Of a stretch of DNA of 64,000 nt, positions 36,722-45,059 are shown piece by piece; the stretch's first letter is position 1, and the number at the start of each line of letters is the position of its first letter. The notes beneath the pieces were generated by a model. The model saw only the letters and a program-made list of their open reading frames with translations, searched no databases and was not told the DNA's origin. The DNA is from Altererythrobacter sp. TH136. Lineage in GTDB: Bacteria > Pseudomonadota > Alphaproteobacteria > Sphingomonadales > Sphingomonadaceae. The DNA lies in contig NZ_CP041409.1 in assembly GCF_007065885.1 (NCBI RefSeq), forward strand, positions 2,155,501 through 2,219,500. Direction: 5' to 3'. The position numbers were made by a program, and so were the translations under genes.

Positions 36722-37453
36722 TCAAGAATGAGCAACCGCTCCCCTCGCGTGTTCGCTATCGAAGGACCTGCGGGCTTCATCGGCGGCTTGCTCTGATTTC
36801 ATGAACAACGCGAGGTTTAAGGGGTGTTGTCCAATCTCATCCGAAAAATCAGCGTTAGTGTCGGCCTCCAGTTGGAGTGCATCAGTTAGCTCATCTAGGG
36901 AGCCGAGATATGCGTCGCGAAAATGCGGAAGTGCTGCCTCGATTTGCGCCCTTACACGCTTTACCAAGCCCTTATCGACTGTCTGGCGGCGAGTGACCAC
37001 GGCCACCTTGGCGTCCTCTCCTCGGAACTGCAGGATGGAAAGCTCCGCCTGCCACTCGCCGCTATAGACACCGCCGCTCCCGAAATGAGCTATCGCCGCG
37101 TCGCGCAAATCGCACAGTTCTCTGTGGATCGCCTTTTGGCGCTCGTCGAAGCGAGGCCTTGGATCGAAGCCCTTACGCTCGTCTGAGGCCGTCTTCGTTG
37201 CGCGTGCATAGAGCAAGATGGCATTGTTCAGCAGCGCTGACTCTGTGATCATTTTGCCGTGATCAGACAGGTCAGTCGGAGCCAACAGTAGGTTGTCCAG
37301 AGCGGCAACGCTTTCAAGAGCCATCACCAGGTCGGTGTGGAGCGAATGCAGCTCCCTCGCGCGCCTGATCTTCCCGGCCAAGGCGGGCAAGCGACCTTCG
37401 ACACCCAAGCGATCCGCGAGAGCTGTGAGATTGTAGGTTGGGTCAGCTGCCAT
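36722..37453 (-). CDS. HEPN-like helical protein of unknown function
   Basis: The 243-aa product is almost wholly helical. ELCDLRDAAIAHFGSGG (about 113-128) has R117-x5-H123, fitting the R-x4-6-H motif of HEPN ribonuclease domains and the common R-D/N-x-x-I-A-H-F variant. HEPN proteins are frequent toxins and abortive-infection effectors. No partner nucleotidyltransferase is adjacent. It lies between the recombinase and the TIR gene. The HEPN reading rests on one motif. Confidence 0.55.
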   Translation of the reverse strand: MAADPTYNLTALADRLGVEGRLPALAGKIRRARELHSLHTDLVMALESVAALDNLLLAPTDLSDHGKMITESALLNNAILLYARATKTASDERKGFDPRPRFDERQKAIHRELCDLRDAAIAHFGSGGVYSGEWQAELSILQFRGEDAKVAVVTRRQTVDKGLVKRVRAQIEAALPHFRDAYLGSLDELTDALQLEADTNADFSDEIGQHPLNLALFMKSEQAADEARRSFDSEHARGAVAHS

Positions 37454-37504
37454 GCTGTGCCTTGTTATGCATCCCTAGCGATAGGCAAGGGGGTCTGGTC
37501 ATAG

Positions 37505-38707
37505 CTAGAGATTTCTGGCGAATCGTAGCAGCTGGTCCCCGCAGTTGAGCCGGAAGGGGCGGTAAGCACTTCCGCCCATCGCATCGTAGGCCTTCACGAT
37601 CCGCGCGGAGATCAGCCAGTTCGCGGCCGGGTTGAACCGACGCGCACTCCACTCCAGCGCTTTGCCAACCTCTTCGGACGCAACGAGGTCTTTGCCGGTG
37701 TTAACGAGGTACGCGGCGAGGGTCTTTGCGTCCTCTTCGGGGTCGGTTTCGAGGAACATTCCATCGAACGTGCTGAATAGATCGGCCAGCGGCCAGACGC
37801 GGTTGCTCCCTATCGATCCCGACTTCTCCAGCATCCCCGCGTCCAGCAAATCGAGGGCGCCCAACCGCACATCGGCTTCGGGCAGACCCGTGGCCTCCTG
37901 AAGTTGCTCGTAGGTGGCCTGGGGGTCCATCTTGTGCCCGGTGCGGCTGTCCCTGACGAAATGCTCGGCGAGGGTAAGAGCGGCGGCCGACCAGGTCGAG
38001 GAGCCTTCCGGCCGGGATTTGACGTAGCGGGGAGCCGGGCCGAGGGCGGGCTTTTCGGTCACCCCGTAAATCTGCGCTGCGAGGGCATCCAAGCCCTCGT
38101 CGGTCAGGACTAGTTCCGGGGCGAGGCGGTTCTTTAGGAGCGGGGGCAGCTCCGCCAGCTCAATTTCACTGCGCAGCGCCACGAAGCGCGAAGTTCCCTC
38201 CACGGCCGCGAGAAGGCCCGCGTCCAGTTCCTCGTTGACCCAGGGCTTCTTAAGCGACGTGTCGGTCAACAGGGCGACGAAGTGAGTGCAGTTGCCCAGG
38301 CCCTCTTCCATCTTGCGCCGGACGCTGTCGCCCAAGCCGATTTCCCATTGGTCATACCAGACGTCGATGCCCCGAGACATCAGCCCCTCGGCAATCGGCC
38401 CCGCGAGGGCTTTGTCTTCGGTCGCATGGGCGAGATAGACGAGCCGTTTCTTGTCGCTGGCAACCCGCTGGTTCACTTCCCCGACCTCCAAGCCGAGCCT
38501 CTTTTCCAGCTCACGCGCGAACGCCTGCGAGCCGCTAGTTTCCACGCGCAGCTGTTGCCCGACCTTGCGAACAAAGACCGGCGCATGCTTCCCCGTTTCC
38601 GGGTCCACGATGGACGCGGCCTTGGAGTGGATTTCCTCGGCGAGATTATCCAAGGCCGCGTCGACCGCGTCCTCCAGAAGCCCGTCGAAAAAGCCCTTGC
38701 TCGACAC
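37505..38707 (-). CDS. TIR-domain protein with N-terminal helical and C-terminal winged-helix-like regions
   Basis: GTG 38707 has GGACGGAAG just upstream and gives 400 aa. A helical N-terminus (1-85) is followed by a TIR domain (about 87-220): KRLVYLAHATEDKALAGPIA, GIDVWYDQWEIGLGDSVRRK and KKPWVNEELDAGLL, where E159/E160 sits at the catalytic NADase position. The C-terminal part contains YEQLQEATGLPEADVRLGAL, resembling a winged helix. Bacterial TIR proteins often cleave NAD+ on phage sensing. It is divergent from the 3-TM/ThsB-like pair, with 129 bp between start codons. Confidence 0.85.
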   Translation of the reverse strand: MSSKGFFDGLLEDAVDAALDNLAEEIHSKAASIVDPETGKHAPVFVRKVGQQLRVETSGSQAFARELEKRLGLEVGEVNQRVASDKKRLVYLAHATEDKALAGPIAEGLMSRGIDVWYDQWEIGLGDSVRRKMEEGLGNCTHFVALLTDTSLKKPWVNEELDAGLLAAVEGTSRFVALRSEIELAELPPLLKNRLAPELVLTDEGLDALAAQIYGVTEKPALGPAPRYVKSRPEGSSTWSAAALTLAEHFVRDSRTGHKMDPQATYEQLQEATGLPEADVRLGALDLLDAGMLEKSGSIGSNRVWPLADLFSTFDGMFLETDPEEDAKTLAAYLVNTGKDLVASEEVGKALEWSARRFNPAANWLISARIVKAYDAMGGSAYRPFRLNCGDQLLRFARNL

Positions 38708-38836
38708 CTTCCGTCCCCCTCTGCGAAACTCGATTGCCAAGCGGGCCTCCCCTCTTGAAGCGTTCCCCGTGTGTTCCCATATTGGATTAATGGCGCACGG
38801 TGACAAGATGCGCCGCGTGATTTCAGGGAGGTGCTG

Positions 38837-39292
38837 TTGAGCGCAACCACTGGAGACCCCCAAGGGACACCGGGCGAGCCGCTCGGGGAGGACGCGCTGG
38901 TCCAGTTCCGCCTGGGCCACCTCAACATGCTTCAGGGCGTCATCGGCAGAATGGCCGGGTATTCGTCCAGCGTGAAGAACTTCGCGGTGACCATCGCCGC
39001 CGCGAGCCTCGCTTTGGCGTTCGACAAGTCTACCGACACGCCCCTGTGGATCGCTGTAGGAGCGGTCCTCCTCTTGGGCGCCCTCGACACGTATTATCTG
39101 GCCATGGAAAAGGGCTTTCGAGCGACCTACGACCGTGTGGCAAGTGCGCCGCTCAGCGAGGCGAGAGACCTCCGCATCGCGCCGGACTCGATTAGCCTCC
39201 TGCCGGCGGCCCGCAGTGTTTCCGTCTGGCCTTTCTACGTCGTCCAGCTCGCCGTGGCGGGTTGGCTGCTCTGGCAGGGGGTGGGTGAATGA
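38837..39292 (+). CDS. three-TM membrane protein paired with a ThsB-like TIR gene
   Basis: TTG 38837 has GGGAGG five bases upstream; GTG 38831 would overlap that site. The 151-aa product has an N-terminal amphipathic region (NMLQGVIGRMAGYSSSVKNF), TM1 (about 46-62), TM2 (about 70-88) running into LDTYYLAMEKGFRATYDRV, and TM3 near the end (about 129-146). The L-D-x-Y-Y-L-x-x-E-x-x-F-R-x-x-Y block looks like a conserved signature that I recall from uncharacterised membrane proteins next to TIR-like genes. It overlaps the TIR gene by four bases (ATGA). A membrane effector role is inferred. Confidence 0.75.
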   Translation: MSATTGDPQGTPGEPLGEDALVQFRLGHLNMLQGVIGRMAGYSSSVKNFAVTIAAASLALAFDKSTDTPLWIAVGAVLLLGALDTYYLAMEKGFRATYDRVASAPLSEARDLRIAPDSISLLPAARSVSVWPFYVVQLAVAGWLLWQGVGE

Positions 39293-40155
39293 GCAACGAC
39301 CGCGACCGGCCCTATCGTGGCCTATTTGGCGGGCCACCCCCGCCTAGCTCCACCGATAACTTCCTGAGCGACATCCTGAAGGCGCTTCAGGCTACCACGC
39401 CACCCCCGCCGCCCCCGCCGGCTCGGCTCAGCCTCGGCGCCTTATTCAACCCTCAAACGCCCAGCCCGGCGCCCAGCGGTTTGTCTGGCTTGCTCTTCGG
39501 CCTCCCGCCGCCCGTCACGGCCGCGCCGCTGCCAACGGTTCCCCAGGTGCGCCGCAAGGTGTTCTTCTCGTTTTACTTCGAGGGCGACATTCGCCGCTCG
39601 GTCATCGTGCGGAACTCCTATCGGTTTCGGCCCGGTCGAAAGCTCCCGACGGCGAACTTCCACGACAAGAGCCTTTGGGAGAGTTCGAAGCGGGAAGGCG
39701 AGGAGTCGCTTAGGCGGCTTATTCGCGAAGGCATGGCAGGCAGCTCGGTTACCTGCGTTCTCGCAGGAACCTACACCTGGCAGCGGCCGTGGGTGCGCTA
39801 CGAGATCGCGCGCAGCCTGGTCTGCGGCAACGGGCTGTTCACCGTGCACATTCACAATGTGAAGGACCCGCAGTTCGGCAAGGCGCTTCCCGGCCCTAAT
39901 CCTCTCGACTTCATGGGGCTGGAGCTTCGCCCGGATGGCCGGGCCAACATCTGTGAGTTGGTCAATGGGCAGTGGGAGCTGTTCGGATTGCATAAGGCCC
40001 CGGTCAGATGGCCGCGATGGCTTGCCAAGCCAGCCGTGAACTACCTTCGGCCGTTATCGTCTGGTGCGCGTGCGTATGATTACTGCGACGATGACGGCTA
40101 TAATCAGCTCGCTGAATGGGCGCAGCTCGCAGCTCATGACGCCGGGCGATCCTAG
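39289..40155 (+). CDS. ThsB-like (MTH538-type) TIR domain protein
   Basis: The 288-aa product has a Pro-rich N-terminus (1-85, with PPPPPPP) and a TIR-like domain starting RKVFFSFYFEGDIRRSVIVR (about 89). DKSLWESSKREGEESLRRLI and the block TYTWQRPWVRYEIARSL with E172 follow. This is the pattern of the MTH538/ThsB TIR family, whose members in Thoeris defence make NAD-derived signals that turn on a partner. No ThsA-like SIR2/SLOG gene is near; instead the coupled upstream gene is a 3-TM protein. Confidence 0.85.
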   Translation: MSNDRDRPYRGLFGGPPPPSSTDNFLSDILKALQATTPPPPPPPARLSLGALFNPQTPSPAPSGLSGLLFGLPPPVTAAPLPTVPQVRRKVFFSFYFEGDIRRSVIVRNSYRFRPGRKLPTANFHDKSLWESSKREGEESLRRLIREGMAGSSVTCVLAGTYTWQRPWVRYEIARSLVCGNGLFTVHIHNVKDPQFGKALPGPNPLDFMGLELRPDGRANICELVNGQWELFGLHKAPVRWPRWLAKPAVNYLRPLSSGARAYDYCDDDGYNQLAEWAQLAAHDAGRS

Positions 40156-40178
40156 TCGGACTGCTCAAAGTGCTTGTC

Positions 40179-40205
40179 CGAGGTACAACGCCGAGGTACA
40201 AACGC
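40179..40205 (+). repeat. tandem repeat near the right end of island 1
   Basis: CGAGGTACAACGC (40179-40191) is followed at once by CGAGGTACAAACGC (40192-40205). The shared GTACAA also occurs at 26562 near attL. A few bases on, TGAAAATCAGT (40231-40241) is the exact reverse complement of ACTGATTTTCA at 26530-26540. These look like integrase arm or excisionase sites. Confidence 0.5.
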
Positions 40206-40264
40206 CTTTCAGCGGTTGAATAAATGCCGTTGAAAATCAGTGTTTAATGGCACCTGGGCGGTAG

Positions 40265-40282
40265 TCCCACCCTCTCCGCCAC
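40265..40282 (+). other. attachment site attR of island 1
   Basis: TCCCACCCTCTCCGCCAC, identical to the tRNA-Ser 3' end at 26480-26497. Sequence to the right returns to GC-rich core genes. The tRNA 5' part is absent, as expected of the distal junction. Confidence 0.92.
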
Positions 40283-40327
40283 ATCCTGATCCGAATTGCC
40301 GCGCCGCACCAGCCGGTGTTCCGCCAG

Positions 40328-42151
40328 CTAGCGGGCGCATAGCCCTTCCAGCTGGTCAGCGACCAGCGGCGCGTGGCTGGAGGTCATGAAGCGCCCGCCG
40401 CCCTCGACCGGCACCATCGGCGTGCGCGGCAGGATCCGCCGCCAATAGCTTTCGACTTCGGCGGTGCTGTTGTGGGTATCCTGGTCGCCCTGCAGGATCA
40501 CCCAGTCGGTCACCTCCAGCGGCGCGAAATCCCATGTCCGCCGCGAAATGATGTGTTCCTCCATCACTCCGCCGATGAAGTTGCCGGTGGCGAATGGCCG
40601 GAGCGCGCGGAACCGGTCGCGGATGAATTGCGGGTCGTCGCACAATTTCTCGTCGGTCTCGCACCCGCGGACGATGGCGCGGGTCAGTTGCTCGACCCGC
40701 GCCAGGTTGAGCTGCGAGCAGATTATGCGGAAGAAGAATTCGATCAGCGCGGGCCGGCGCGCGAACGCTTCCTTGATCGCGCCGACCACGCCCACCCGCT
40801 GGCCGTTCTCGCTGGCTTCGGGAGTGGGCGACACCAGCACCACCGGCCCGACCCGGTCGGGCGCGCGTGACTTCAGCACGTGGACGAACTGCGCCCCGCA
40901 CCGCGCGATGATCGGCACCTCGTCGATGCGGCAGGCGTCCAGCACCTGCAGCGTGTCCGCCACCGCCTGGCTGAAGGGATCGTCGACCGTGGCGCGGCCG
41001 AGGTGCGTCGCGCCGTAGCCCGCCCGGTCAATCGCGATCGGCCGCCAGCCGCGGCGCTGCAGTTCGGTCATCAGCGGCCGCGGTACCGCGCGGCACGACC
41101 AGTTGCTGTGCACGATCAGGACCGGCTTGCCCGACGCCGGGCCGTAGTCGCTCCACGCGATCGTCTCGAGCCCGTTGGGGCGCACCGTGAAGCGCGACGG
41201 TTCGATCGCCGGGTCGAGGAACCCCGGCGCCGCCTCCACCGATCGGGCGAACAGGCGCAGCGCCTGCACCTCGGCCATCAGGCGCGCCAGTTCCCCGGCG
41301 CTCTGCAGGCCGAAATTGAGGTAGAGCGCCTCCAACTCCTTCTTGATGACCGCCGCGCTGGTGCCGATCGCCTGCGCCGCCGCCTCGCGCGAAGCGCCGA
41401 GCGAGATCATCAGCGCGACGCGCGCCTGGCGGTGCGTGACCCCCAGCATGTCGCTGATGATGTTCGCGCGGTCGATGTCCCCCGGCTGGATGCCGAATGC
41501 CGCCTCGACGATCGCGCGGATCACTGCGGGGGTGTTCTGCATCGACATGCGCCGGGCGGCGCCGGTCATCGCTTCGCGCGCAGTGACATAGGCGATGCCC
41601 AGCTCCGCCGCTGCCGCGCGGATGCTGCCGGTGCGGATGACCGACGTGACCACCCGCTGCTGTTGCGGGCTGAGCCCGAACCCCGCCGCCGCGATGGAGA
41701 TCGGCTCGGCCGTTCCGCCCGCCAGCAGCGCTACCTGGCCCTTGCCGATGCGGCCGATCGCGTGGCGCACCGATGGCGGCAGGTTCCAGCCGGCGGCTTC
41801 TTCGGTCGGCGCCCACAGGCCGAACAGGAGGTGCCCGCCGTCATCGTGGAACGAGAACAGCCGGCCGTGGGACGCTTGCCCCTCGATCCGGTCCAACAGG
41901 GTGTCGAAAGTCGCGACGGAAGGAACCCATTCCGGCTGATCGAGCGGAACGGCCTTGCCCGCGGCATCGAACAGCAGGAAGCCAAGGAACCCGCGATAGG
42001 GGATGGCGGCCTGGGGATAGTGGCGGCCGTCCTCTTCCTCCAGCGCGGCGCGCTCGAACGAAGCCGCGTCCTGCCGCAATGCATCGAGTGATGCGTCGGG
42101 CTGATCGATCATGCGCTGAAAGACTGGTGCGAATCGATCCTCGCCCGACAC
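40328..42151 (-). CDS. LuxR-like helix-turn-helix regulator fused to an alpha/beta-hydrolase-like domain
   Basis: GTG 42151, with GGGGAG upstream, gives 607 aa. Residues 1-130 look like a sensory region. Two helix-turn-helix segments follow (about 160-200, SPQQQRVVTSVIRTGSIRAA; and 235-290, with DMLGVTHRQARVAL and AIGTSAAVIKKELEALYLNF). From about 325 comes an alpha/beta-hydrolase fold. The nucleophile elbow reads IIARCGAQF, so Cys418 replaces the usual serine in G-x-S-x-G; H593 in TSSHAP fits the catalytic histidine. It may be a ligand-sensing regulator. It lies downstream of the TonB receptor gene. Confidence 0.78.
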   Translation of the reverse strand: MSGEDRFAPVFQRMIDQPDASLDALRQDAASFERAALEEEDGRHYPQAAIPYRGFLGFLLFDAAGKAVPLDQPEWVPSVATFDTLLDRIEGQASHGRLFSFHDDGGHLLFGLWAPTEEAAGWNLPPSVRHAIGRIGKGQVALLAGGTAEPISIAAAGFGLSPQQQRVVTSVIRTGSIRAAAAELGIAYVTAREAMTGAARRMSMQNTPAVIRAIVEAAFGIQPGDIDRANIISDMLGVTHRQARVALMISLGASREAAAQAIGTSAAVIKKELEALYLNFGLQSAGELARLMAEVQALRLFARSVEAAPGFLDPAIEPSRFTVRPNGLETIAWSDYGPASGKPVLIVHSNWSCRAVPRPLMTELQRRGWRPIAIDRAGYGATHLGRATVDDPFSQAVADTLQVLDACRIDEVPIIARCGAQFVHVLKSRAPDRVGPVVLVSPTPEASENGQRVGVVGAIKEAFARRPALIEFFFRIICSQLNLARVEQLTRAIVRGCETDEKLCDDPQFIRDRFRALRPFATGNFIGGVMEEHIISRRTWDFAPLEVTDWVILQGDQDTHNSTAEVESYWRRILPRTPMVPVEGGGRFMTSSHAPLVADQLEGLCAR

Positions 42152-42246
42152 GCCTGCTCCCCTGTTGGCGGTGTGAGGCGATAGTGCGCAGGATTTCGGC
42201 TGGCGGCAAGGGTCTCGCAGAGGTCCAGCCGGACCGTCTCCGGGTG

Positions 42247-44280
42247 CTACAGGTCCAGCGCCACTCCGGCCCATAGCGTGCGCGGGGCGCCGAGGTCGAT
42301 CGAGCCTGCCTGGTTGCGCGTGATCACCGGTCGATCGGTCAGGTTCTCCCCCCGCACCACTACCGAAAAGCGCTGCGACAGAGGAACTTGCGCGAAAAGA
42401 TCGAGGGTGGTCGCTGCAGGCAGGACATTGGTTTCCAGATCGTCTTCGAACTGATCACCGACATGGCGCAGCGTCAGCGCCACGCGCGCGTCGGCGGACG
42501 GCCGCCACGCGACGGTCGCGCTGGCCGTCCAGCGCGGGGTTTGCGCCGGCCGCAGCCGGTCGAGCGCCGCCGCCGGGCCGGAGCCGCGCGCTTCCGCTTC
42601 GGTCCAGGCGAGCGAGCCGGTCACATCGAAATTGCCCACCTCGGCGCGCGCCGACGCTTCGATTCCGCGCGCGCGGATCGCATCGATGTTCTGCCGCTGG
42701 CGGAGGTTGGGACCGAGCGTGACGTTGGCGACGGCGTGCTTCACCCGGTTGTCGAACGCGGTCAGCGACAGGTCGACGGCGGGTGCCGGCGCGTAATCGA
42801 TGCCCGCTTCGAATCCGATCAGCCGCTCGTTGCGTAAGTTCGCGTTGGCCTGAGTGACCACCGGGAACACGGTGAACGGGCGGTAGAGTTCGTTCAGCGT
42901 CGGCAGCCGCAGGCCGGTGTAGGCCGCGGCGCGCAGCCGCACCCCGCCGCCGAGCCGGGCCAGCGCACCGCCGCGGAACGAGGTTTCCCAGCCGGACCGG
43001 TCGGGAAAGGCGGTGTCGGTCACCACCGCGCCGCCGGCCGCGCGCGCCCTGAAGAACCCGCGCGTGATCGCATAACGATCCGCCCGCGCGCCGGCGGTCA
43101 GCGTCACGGGGCCGATCGTGAGGTCGTTTTCGGCGAACAGACCCAGGTCCGCGGTAACCCCACCCGCGTTACGCCGCTGCGTTACCGCTCCGGTGACGGT
43201 GCTGAACGCATCCTCGAACAATTCCCCGCTCGACCGGCGGTAATCGACCCCCAGCCGCAGGACATGGTTCTCGCCCGTCGGTGGGCGCAGCTCGAACTTG
43301 CCCCCGATGCCGGTCGCGGGCGTGTTTCGCTGGTCCAGGGTGGGCACGAACGCGGTGGAGCTCACCACCACGTTGGTGAAGTTGCGCGCCTGGACATAGC
43401 CCAGCAGATCGAATTGCCACGCGCCCCGGCCGACCAGCCGCAGCGAAGCGTCCTGCCCTTCCATCGAGGTGTCCGCGCCCGCGAACCGAAGCGTGCGGTC
43501 GTCCTCGTACACCAGCACGCGCGCCTGAAGCTCGATCGAAACGCTGAGGGGCGCGACCGTGCGCGCCTGGATCGACCAGGCATCGAACGCTGCCCGCACA
43601 CTGGCCGGCACGCGCTGGTCGCGCGGGGTCGTCCAGAAGCCTTGCCCGCGATCCCACCGGCCCGACAACGCGACAAAGCCGGCGCCCAGCCGGGGGGCGA
43701 CCGTCGCGCTGGTCTCGGTTTCGCCCCGGTCGTTGACCGATGCCTGGCCGCTCATCAGCCCCAGCGTCGCTGCGTCGGCGCTGGTCAGCTCGATCGTGCC
43801 CGCCAGCGCGCCCGCGCCGAAGGGGCCCGATCCGCCGCCGCGAGTGACGCGGGCGCTCGACAGCCGTTCGGGCGCGATGGCGCTGAAAGGAATGTAACCG
43901 AAGAACGGGTCCGCCATCGGCACCCCGTCCAGCAGCACTTGCGCGCGGCTGGAGGCGTTGCCGCCGAGCGCGCGCAGCGTCACCCCTTGCGCGCTGGGAT
44001 TGGCCGAGCGGCTATCCGATCTGCGGAATTGCTGAAAACCGGCGACCGACGACAGCGCGTCCTCGATGCGGCCCGACCCCGTGGACACGAGCGTCTCGCG
44101 GTCGAGCACCACGGTCCCGTAGGCCGGGGTCGCCGGCGTGTCCGGCAGCCCGGCACCGGTGACGACGATCCCCGGCCCTTCCACCGGGGGGGCAGGTGCC
44201 GCCGGGTCGGACTGCGCCGCTGCGGGATTCGCGGCGAACGACGCGGCGAGCGCGGATGCGAGGTAAACCACGGGCTTCAT
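42247..44280 (-). CDS. TonB-dependent outer-membrane receptor
   Basis: The 677-aa product has a signal peptide (MKPVVYLASALAASFAANPA, cleaved near AAAQS), a plug domain (about 55-170, with VLLDGVPMADPFFGYIPFSA and GGGSGPFGAGALAGTIELTS), and a 22-strand barrel ending VLWAGVALDL-like (TLWAGVALDL). It imports a ligand driven by TonB. Substrate is not identifiable; vitamin B12/BtuB-like barrels are similar in size. It follows cysQ by 47 bp on the same strand. Confidence 0.93.
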   Translation of the reverse strand: MKPVVYLASALAASFAANPAAAQSDPAAPAPPVEGPGIVVTGAGLPDTPATPAYGTVVLDRETLVSTGSGRIEDALSSVAGFQQFRRSDSRSANPSAQGVTLRALGGNASSRAQVLLDGVPMADPFFGYIPFSAIAPERLSSARVTRGGGSGPFGAGALAGTIELTSADAATLGLMSGQASVNDRGETETSATVAPRLGAGFVALSGRWDRGQGFWTTPRDQRVPASVRAAFDAWSIQARTVAPLSVSIELQARVLVYEDDRTLRFAGADTSMEGQDASLRLVGRGAWQFDLLGYVQARNFTNVVVSSTAFVPTLDQRNTPATGIGGKFELRPPTGENHVLRLGVDYRRSSGELFEDAFSTVTGAVTQRRNAGGVTADLGLFAENDLTIGPVTLTAGARADRYAITRGFFRARAAGGAVVTDTAFPDRSGWETSFRGGALARLGGGVRLRAAAYTGLRLPTLNELYRPFTVFPVVTQANANLRNERLIGFEAGIDYAPAPAVDLSLTAFDNRVKHAVANVTLGPNLRQRQNIDAIRARGIEASARAEVGNFDVTGSLAWTEAEARGSGPAAALDRLRPAQTPRWTASATVAWRPSADARVALTLRHVGDQFEDDLETNVLPAATTLDLFAQVPLSQRFSVVVRGENLTDRPVITRNQAGSIDLGAPRTLWAGVALDL

Positions 44281-44327
44281 GCACCTCTGGCCCTAGAGGC
44301 GCGGGGCGCGGAGGCATAGCGCCTTGA

Positions 44328-45059
44328 TCAGCCAAGGCCGGCGACGATCTCCAGCACGCGCGCCGCCAGCTCGGGGCGGCAGATCAGCAGATCGGGCATG
44401 GAGACGTCCGCCTGGTTATATACCATCGCGCTGCCGTCGATCCGCGACGCGTGGAACCCGTGGGCAAGCGCCACGGCGACCGGTGCGCAGCTGTCCCATT
44501 CGTACTGGCCGCCGGTGTGGAGGTAGATTTCCGCTTCGCCGCGCACCACGGCCATCGCCTTGGCGCCCGCGCTGCCCATCGGCACGAGGTCGGCACCGAG
44601 CGCTTGCGCCACCAACTCCGCCTCGCGCGCGGGGCGGGTCCGGCTGACAACCATGCGCAAGGGCGCGGCGGCGGGGGGGAGGGGAGCGGGGCGGTCGGTG
44701 CGCAGTACCTGGCCCAGGGCCGGCAGCGCGACCGCGCCGATGGCCGGCCGGCCGCCAATCGCCAGCGCGACGTGCACCGCCCAGTCGTCGCGTTCCTCAC
44801 TATATTCGCGAGTGCCGTCGAGCGGATCGACGATCCAGGTGCGCTCCTTGCCGAGACGCGCAGCGCTGTCCTTTTCCTCCTCCGACAGCAGCCCGTCATC
44901 GGGCCTGAGCTCGCGCAGGGCGGCGACCAGCAGCGCGTTCGCCTCGGCATCGCCCGCCCGGCCCAGGTCCCTGCCATAATTCCGGCGGCTGTCGCGAACG
45001 GCCAGAAGGATGCGCCCCGCCTCTCCGGCGAGATGGGCGGCGAGCTCGTGGTCGTTCAT
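44328..45059 (-). CDS. cysQ: 3'(2'),5'-bisphosphate nucleotidase CysQ
   Basis: The 243-aa product belongs to the inositol monophosphatase fold: [20 protein letters not shown], the metal-binding DPLDGTREY (about 80), and a C-terminal [17 protein letters not shown]. CysQ removes the 3' phosphate from PAP made in sulfate assimilation. ATG 45059 overlaps the cysNC stop (ATGA), tying it to that operon. Confidence 0.94.
   Translation of the reverse strand: MNDHELAAHLAGEAGRILLAVRDSRRNYGRDLGRAGDAEANALLVAALRELRPDDGLLSEEEKDSAARLGKERTWIVDPLDGTREYSEERDDWAVHVALAIGGRPAIGAVALPALGQVLRTDRPAPLPPAAAPLRMVVSRTRPAREAELVAQALGADLVPMGSAGAKAMAVVRGEAEIYLHTGGQYEWDSCAPVAVALAHGFHASRIDGSAMVYNQADVSMPDLLICRPELAARVLEIVAGLG

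Noticed and set aside
38708-39337. N-terminal extension of the TIR gene frame to 39337
   Set aside because: It runs antisense to the 3-TM gene and is Arg/Gly-rich; GTG 38707 has a good ribosome site.
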